Positions 59,874 through 64,000 of a DNA stretch of 64,000 bases are shown in pieces. The DNA is from Pithys albifrons albifrons (Eukaryota; Chordata; Aves; Passeriformes; Thamnophilidae). Under the pieces are notes generated by a model. The model had not been told where the DNA came from, did no database searches, and saw nothing but the letters and a program-made list of their open reading frames with translations. Position 1 is the stretch's first letter. Every line of letters starts with the position of its first letter. The position numbers and the translations under genes were made by a program. The DNA lies in assembly GCF_047495875.1 (NCBI RefSeq), contig NC_092465.1:3636347-3700346 (forward strand), in the 5' to 3' direction.

Positions 59874-61267
59874 TTGACATATATAACTCCGGCAGATTTC
59901 TTAAATAAGCATATCACCAGAGACTAAATTACTAATCAATTAACCAATTTCTCCCCCTTTTCCCCATCTTGACATGCAATTAAGAGAGAAGACTAAACTT
60001 AGAAAGGCAGTAGAGGCACTTGGAGAAAATGAGGTTTGATAAACCATAGATTTTCATTTGGGGAAGAGGAAGGGGATTGCAGAGCAATAAACTGGGGGTT
60101 ACAAGCAAGCAAACAGATGCAAAGATGTTGCATTCAACTCCCTGCTGTGACCTAAAAAGCATCCCTTCAGCACCCAAAGTTTCTCCAGCATCCCAAATTG
60201 TAGCCCTGGGCACAGCTCGAGGGCTGCAATTCTTCATCCCTTCCTTGCAGAAGCAGTAGCAGCAATGTGGCCACAAACACCTGCAGTTCAACACTTGAGC
60301 AGGTGCAGCAGGAACGCCAACACCACCAAAGACATGAGGTTTTAATTCTCACTTCTCTTCTTGGGGGGATAACAGGGGAGGCCACTGCTGCAGTGGAAAC
60401 AGGGAAGGAAACAGCCCAGTCAGAGAGGTGTTTACAGTTCTCTTGCCTGACCTCCTTGTGCTCTCACCACAACACACACCCTTCTTTCCAGAAGAAATTT
60501 CATACCCTGCAACACCCCTTCCTCATTTTCAAACCGTTCACTGTCCTGGTGCTTGGTAACCTGTGCCTTGGCCACAGGCACAAAACAGCTCTTCCTCCCC
60601 TTTTCTGGAGGCACACAGCTGGGCATCCCTTTCCAGCCTGACACATCAGATCAGCTCCCTGTGCTTTCAGGAGCAATGATCAGAGAGGGTTTGTTTTTCC
60701 AGCTTAGCTGGTTTTAACATATTTCCATTAGCTCACAACTCAGCATATAAAGGCAAAATACCTGACTCATTGCATTTATGGGTTTCGAGTAAACCAGGCA
60801 CAGGCATTTTCCACACCCTTCTTGCTATTCTGCTTGGGGACCAGGCATCTTTCAGAAGGAAAGCCACTTCTCTTGTTAGAAAATATCTTAGAAAGCCAGT
60901 TGTAACATCCTCAGCCTTAACTGCATATAAAGGCTGTACACCTTCAGCAACTTTACACTAATTATTGTTTCCATCTTGTAAGCTCCACTAGTTCTCGTTC
61001 ACAAACACACAGAAGGCAGAGATATCAACTCACAGAAACTACTCAGAGCAGCTATTTGTGTACTTTGGCCACTATCAAATGAGCAATTAAGCACACACTT
61101 AATATGATCACACAAGCAAATGCAAGTAACTCCTTTAAGACAACCTTATTTGCTTGTTTTATTTAAGACTATATTCAAGAGATTTATTTGAAGAAATAAA
61201 AGCAAACAGCAAGACCAGGTCTCAACCACTAAACATCCAGAAGTTGAACCACTCCAAACCTATTCCA

Positions 61268-61288
61268 ACACACACACACAAAAAAAAC
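61268..61288. repeat. (CA)n plus A-run
   Basis: Six CA-type units followed by A7. Confidence 0.85.
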
Positions 61289-61908
61289 CCCTCAGGTTTC
61301 AGCATTCAGTTTTCAAACACAAAAAGGGCACAAGCCTTTACAACACAATACTTTACTTTCCCACTCCCAGTAGCTGTTTTTACCTTAAAACTGAGTGTGT
61401 TCTCCTTCTTTCTTTCCTGGAACCAAGAAATGAAAGACCTCAGCTCCTCTGCTAGTAACCTCCCTGCAATCTAGTCCAAGTGCAGGCACCTGTGCTTTCT
61501 GGAGCAGCTGCACCTGTGCCAGCAGCACAGCACACCTTGGCCAGGAAATCTCAGCAATGCTTGGCTAAGTGTCAAGGTTTTTTCTTCTGTGCACACCTAA
61601 GTGCAATGAAGGAAATTAATGAAAGCCCATAAGCCAAAGCAAGCCATCTAAATTGGCAAGTGGTAAGTGTGAGGCTTATACCTGTACACCTACTGAGACC
61701 AGCAATAATCCTTCTGCTGGGATGAGCAGGCACCCTAATCATCTCTCTCTGTTATTCATGGTAGTCACATACAGCTTTGCCTACAGGTAAAATTACTTAC
61801 TTAGGTGTGAGAGGGTTATAATGTATTCTAGAGAATATATTCTAGTCCTTTTCCTGATTCATAGTAGAAACTGGTTATTTCATCATCCCAAATCATTGTG
61901 ATGAGAGA

Positions 61909-62040
61909 ACAGAATCATTAAGTAATTTAAGTTGGAAAAGCCCTGTAAGATCACTGAGTCCAACCATTAATCCACCACTGCCAAGTCATCACTAAACTAT
62001 GTCCCCACAAGCCACATGTACATGTAATGTCCCTCAGTTT
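61909..62040 (-). mobile_element. CR1 LINE fragment, GAGTCCAACC subfamily
   Basis: The plus-strand order AACAGAATCATTAAGTAATT, TAAGTTGGAAAAGCCCTGTA, AGATCACTGAGTCCAACCAT, TAATCCACCACTGCCAAGTC and ATCACTAAACTATGTCCCCA matches the CR1 3' subfamily with the GAGTCCAACCATTAACCCAGCACTGCC-type segment. It is the same class as the fragment at 41359 but much better preserved. The right edge near 62040 is approximate. Confidence 0.88.
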
Positions 62041-62650
62041 TTACAGCTGAAGATGCTTGTCTGAGTCTTTTTGGTAGTGGATTCAAGAAAATAAGGGTAG
62101 TTGATGAGTGAAGCACCTCCTGGGCAGCCTTAGGATCTCTAAAATGCAAAGGGAGGAGCAGGGGGGCTCATGGTGCCCAAAGGGTGAGATGAACCTCCCT
62201 AATGAAAACACCCCACAGACACCATGATACTTTCCATCCCCTAAAAATTCAGCTTGGAGGTAAACTCTGTTCACACTGAGGTGAGCAAGTCCATGAATTT
62301 TATCCTTGCAGCAGTGGTCCTTCCTCCTTCTGTTCACCCATTATTTTAGATGCCTACTCCAGCTGCTCATGCTCAGATCTTGCAGATTATCACTGATAAG
62401 AGCTCTTCACTCCTAGAAATTTTGTTCATTTTCATTCAAACCTGTTTTTTTCTCCCTTTTCCTTCTGCTGTACTGATCTGGCAATCAGGTTTTATAAAAC
62501 AATTTCCAAAAGACAAGTGTGCTGACAGGAGTCAATACAGCTGGCTTGACTCCCCTGAGATATGGCGTGTTCAAGGTGAAAAGCCTGCTGGGCTTTCTTT
62601 AGCTGTTTGGAGAAAAACTTACAAATAAGGAAATCAGAGCAACAGAGTTG

Positions 62651-62826
62651 ATAGAATCACAGAATCATGGAATGATTTGAGTTGGAAAGAACCTTTAAAG
62701 ACCACCCAGTTCTAACCTTCCTCCAATGGGGAGGGACACCTTCCACTAGACCAGGTTGCTGCAAGCTCCATCCACCCTGACCTTGGATACTTCAAGGGAT
62801 GAGGCAGCCACAGCTTCTCTGTGCAG
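62651..62826 (-). mobile_element. CR1 LINE 3' end
   Basis: On the plus strand this begins ATAGAATCACAGAATCATGG, the reverse complement of the CR1 terminal octamer array. It continues TTTGAGTTGGAAAGAACC, AATGGGGAGGGACACCTTCC, ACTAGACCAGGTTGCTGCAA and GATGAGGCAGCCACAGCTTC. It is truncated about 175 bp from its 3' end. The flanking DNA downstream is unusually GC-rich for the window. Confidence 0.93.
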
Positions 62827-62970
62827 GGCCTGTCCACCTCCTCCCTGTGCATGACTGGCAGGACCATCTTCCCCGCCCAGGAGACGGGAACTTCAGCATC
62901 CAAGATGGGACAGTAAAGTGGAGGACCAGCTTTAAAGCACCTGTCCCAGCTCTTGGGCATGGCACACCTC

Positions 62971-62990
62971 CCAGCATGTTCCAGCATGTT
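62971..62990. repeat. 10-bp tandem duplication
   Basis: CCAGCATGTT is repeated twice in tandem. It is a short duplication in a GC-richer stretch with no other signal. Confidence 0.85.
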
Positions 62991-63391
62991 TGTACACAAC
63001 ACTGACATCTTTTCCCACATCACAAACATTATCTCTGCTGGTCTGGGTGCAGCTGGTCCACTGTTCATTCAGAACCCTACCTTTGTTCTGTGATCCCTCA
63101 GTTCCCTTTGCAGGGTGCTTACAGACCCACTGCAGTCAGCTGTGGCTTCCAGGGAACCACGTGGGCTTCCTCAAAGCCTCAGAAAACACTGAAGCTCAAG
63201 CGTTTCTCAAAAGTGAATCCCCCTGCCTCTTTTTTGATACTGTTTATTCTGTACACTTGATTAATACAGCCACACTGAGGATAAATGGTAAGCAACACAT
63301 GCCCTGGTCTAACACAAACCACAGCAAAACATTAGTAATAAAGTCCCTGCTTTGATGAAAAAGTAACTGCAAAATGCTCCTAGAGCATATT

Positions 63392-63419
63392 CCAAACAGC
63401 ACATACCAAACAGCACATT
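63392..63419. repeat. 14-bp tandem duplication
   Basis: CCAAACAGCACATA is followed directly by CCAAACAGCACATT. A few dozen bases further on, a CTCACCTCC unit is also duplicated in tandem at 63441-63458. Confidence 0.85.
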
Positions 63420-64000
63420 TTCTGTGGCATCCCCACCTTCCTCACCTCCCTCACCTCCCTTTTCCTGTGGCTGGTCCATCTGTCCTCACTTGGGAGCTCT
63501 GATTTCACACCTCTTTTCCCATACCATCTCCCCTGCTCATGTTTGCTCCTCAGGCACTTCATGATTTGTAAACCTGCACAGCACTTACACTGTGCAGTTT
63601 CCCATTGCTCCCAGGCTGTCCCAACTTCTGTGTTTTCTGCTGCCAACAAACCCACCCTCTGACCATTTCCAGGCCCCTCAGGGCACATGTTTCCACCCAC
63701 TCCTGTTTCACATGGTCTGCACTCTGGATGTTGGCAATGTGAGCTCCTTGCACGCTCTGTCTGCTGAATTCCACTCACCAGCACCCCTTGCCCTGCAATA
63801 ACCAAATGAAATAATCCTGCTGGAAAAGAATGGAGATAATTTTGCAGAGCAGTCAGGTCCTTCCTCTGTTCCCCTCCCCTTGGCTTCTTCATCCAAGCTC
63901 TGCCCCTGTAGACCCTCCATGTGGTCACACTAGGAGGGCTGATGATGTCCTGCTGAGCTGTACCACCATGGGCATCCAGCTCAGAAGCTCCTGCTCTGCT

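Larger units (their letters stand above)
57734..61908. other. Non-coding DNA, somewhat GC-richer
   Basis: Contains the hairpin at 59840. Frames near 57866-58125 and 59980-60644 are open on both strands at once, which points to composition, not coding. No promoter-like CpG cluster. Confidence 0.45.
62827..64000. other. GC-richer non-coding DNA at the right edge
   Basis: Pyrimidine-rich plus strand with short tandem duplications. The 182-codon minus-strand frame at 63380-63928 and its 70-codon overlaps have no recognisable domain. If a gene lies beyond the window, this edge is the most gene-like in composition. Confidence 0.4.

Noticed and set aside
62712..63068. 118-codon minus-strand frame
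   Set aside because: It starts in the GC-richer flank and reads into the sense of the CR1 fragment at 62651-62826. No domain and overlapping open frames on the other strand.
63380..63928. 182-codon minus-strand frame near the right edge
   Set aside because: No recognised domain or motif. The plus strand is pyrimidine-rich and low in stops on both strands, so a long frame is expected by composition. Possible but unsupported.

Overview
The window reads as nuclear DNA from a bird, probably a songbird (passerine). The main evidence is at least ten copies of the 3' end of CR1, the dominant avian LINE. Several carry the segment with the core CCTGCCATGGGCAGGGAC, and two or three still show the octamer-like terminal repeat (ATTCTATG and variants). 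There are no bacterial gene arrays, ribosome binding sites or operons. The DNA is AT-rich and CpG-poor, most long open frames are low-complexity or repeat-derived, and I saw no tRNA, rRNA, CRISPR array or CpG-island promoter. The species and chromosome cannot be told from the sequence.

I find no protein-coding gene that I can name. The window is best described as intergenic or deep-intronic DNA. Five stretches have some coding or exon-like character and are listed at low confidence. They are an open frame at 21617-21808 containing a 127-bp segment bounded by good splice sites, a minus-strand frame at 9487-9711 with a clear membrane-anchor profile, a 188-codon frame at 57167-57733, a 132-codon frame at 562-960, and a frame behind a strong acceptor-like tract near 31205. 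All could be chance.

Layout. 1-11.4 kb: AT-rich non-coding DNA with two degraded CR1 pieces (6961-7060, 8880-9000) and low-complexity T- and A-rich tracts. 11.4-11.9 kb: a block that looks like a conserved non-coding element, with several homeodomain-type TAAT/ATTA cores. 12-30 kb: CR1 copies at 18874-18985, 23025-23430 (the longest) and 28107-28296 (opposite strand, intact 3' end), a strong G-quadruplex motif at 27206-27232, and a diverged tandem array with an 86-92 bp period at about 28780-29150. 30-31 kb: another regulatory-looking block and the exon-like tract. 31-45 kb: mostly featureless, with CR1 pieces at 38530-38745, 41359-41475 and 43410-43492. 45.4-46 kb: a cluster of very old amniote repeat remnants. 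46-57 kb: AT-rich, with homeobox-core-rich stretches. 57-64 kb: relatively GC-richer, with two CR1 pieces (61909-62040, 62651-62826) and an imperfect hairpin at 59840-59873.

No multi-gene system is present. The points most worth checking are the exon-like frame at 21.7 kb, the roughly 88-bp tandem array, the G-quadruplex, and the putative conserved non-coding blocks.
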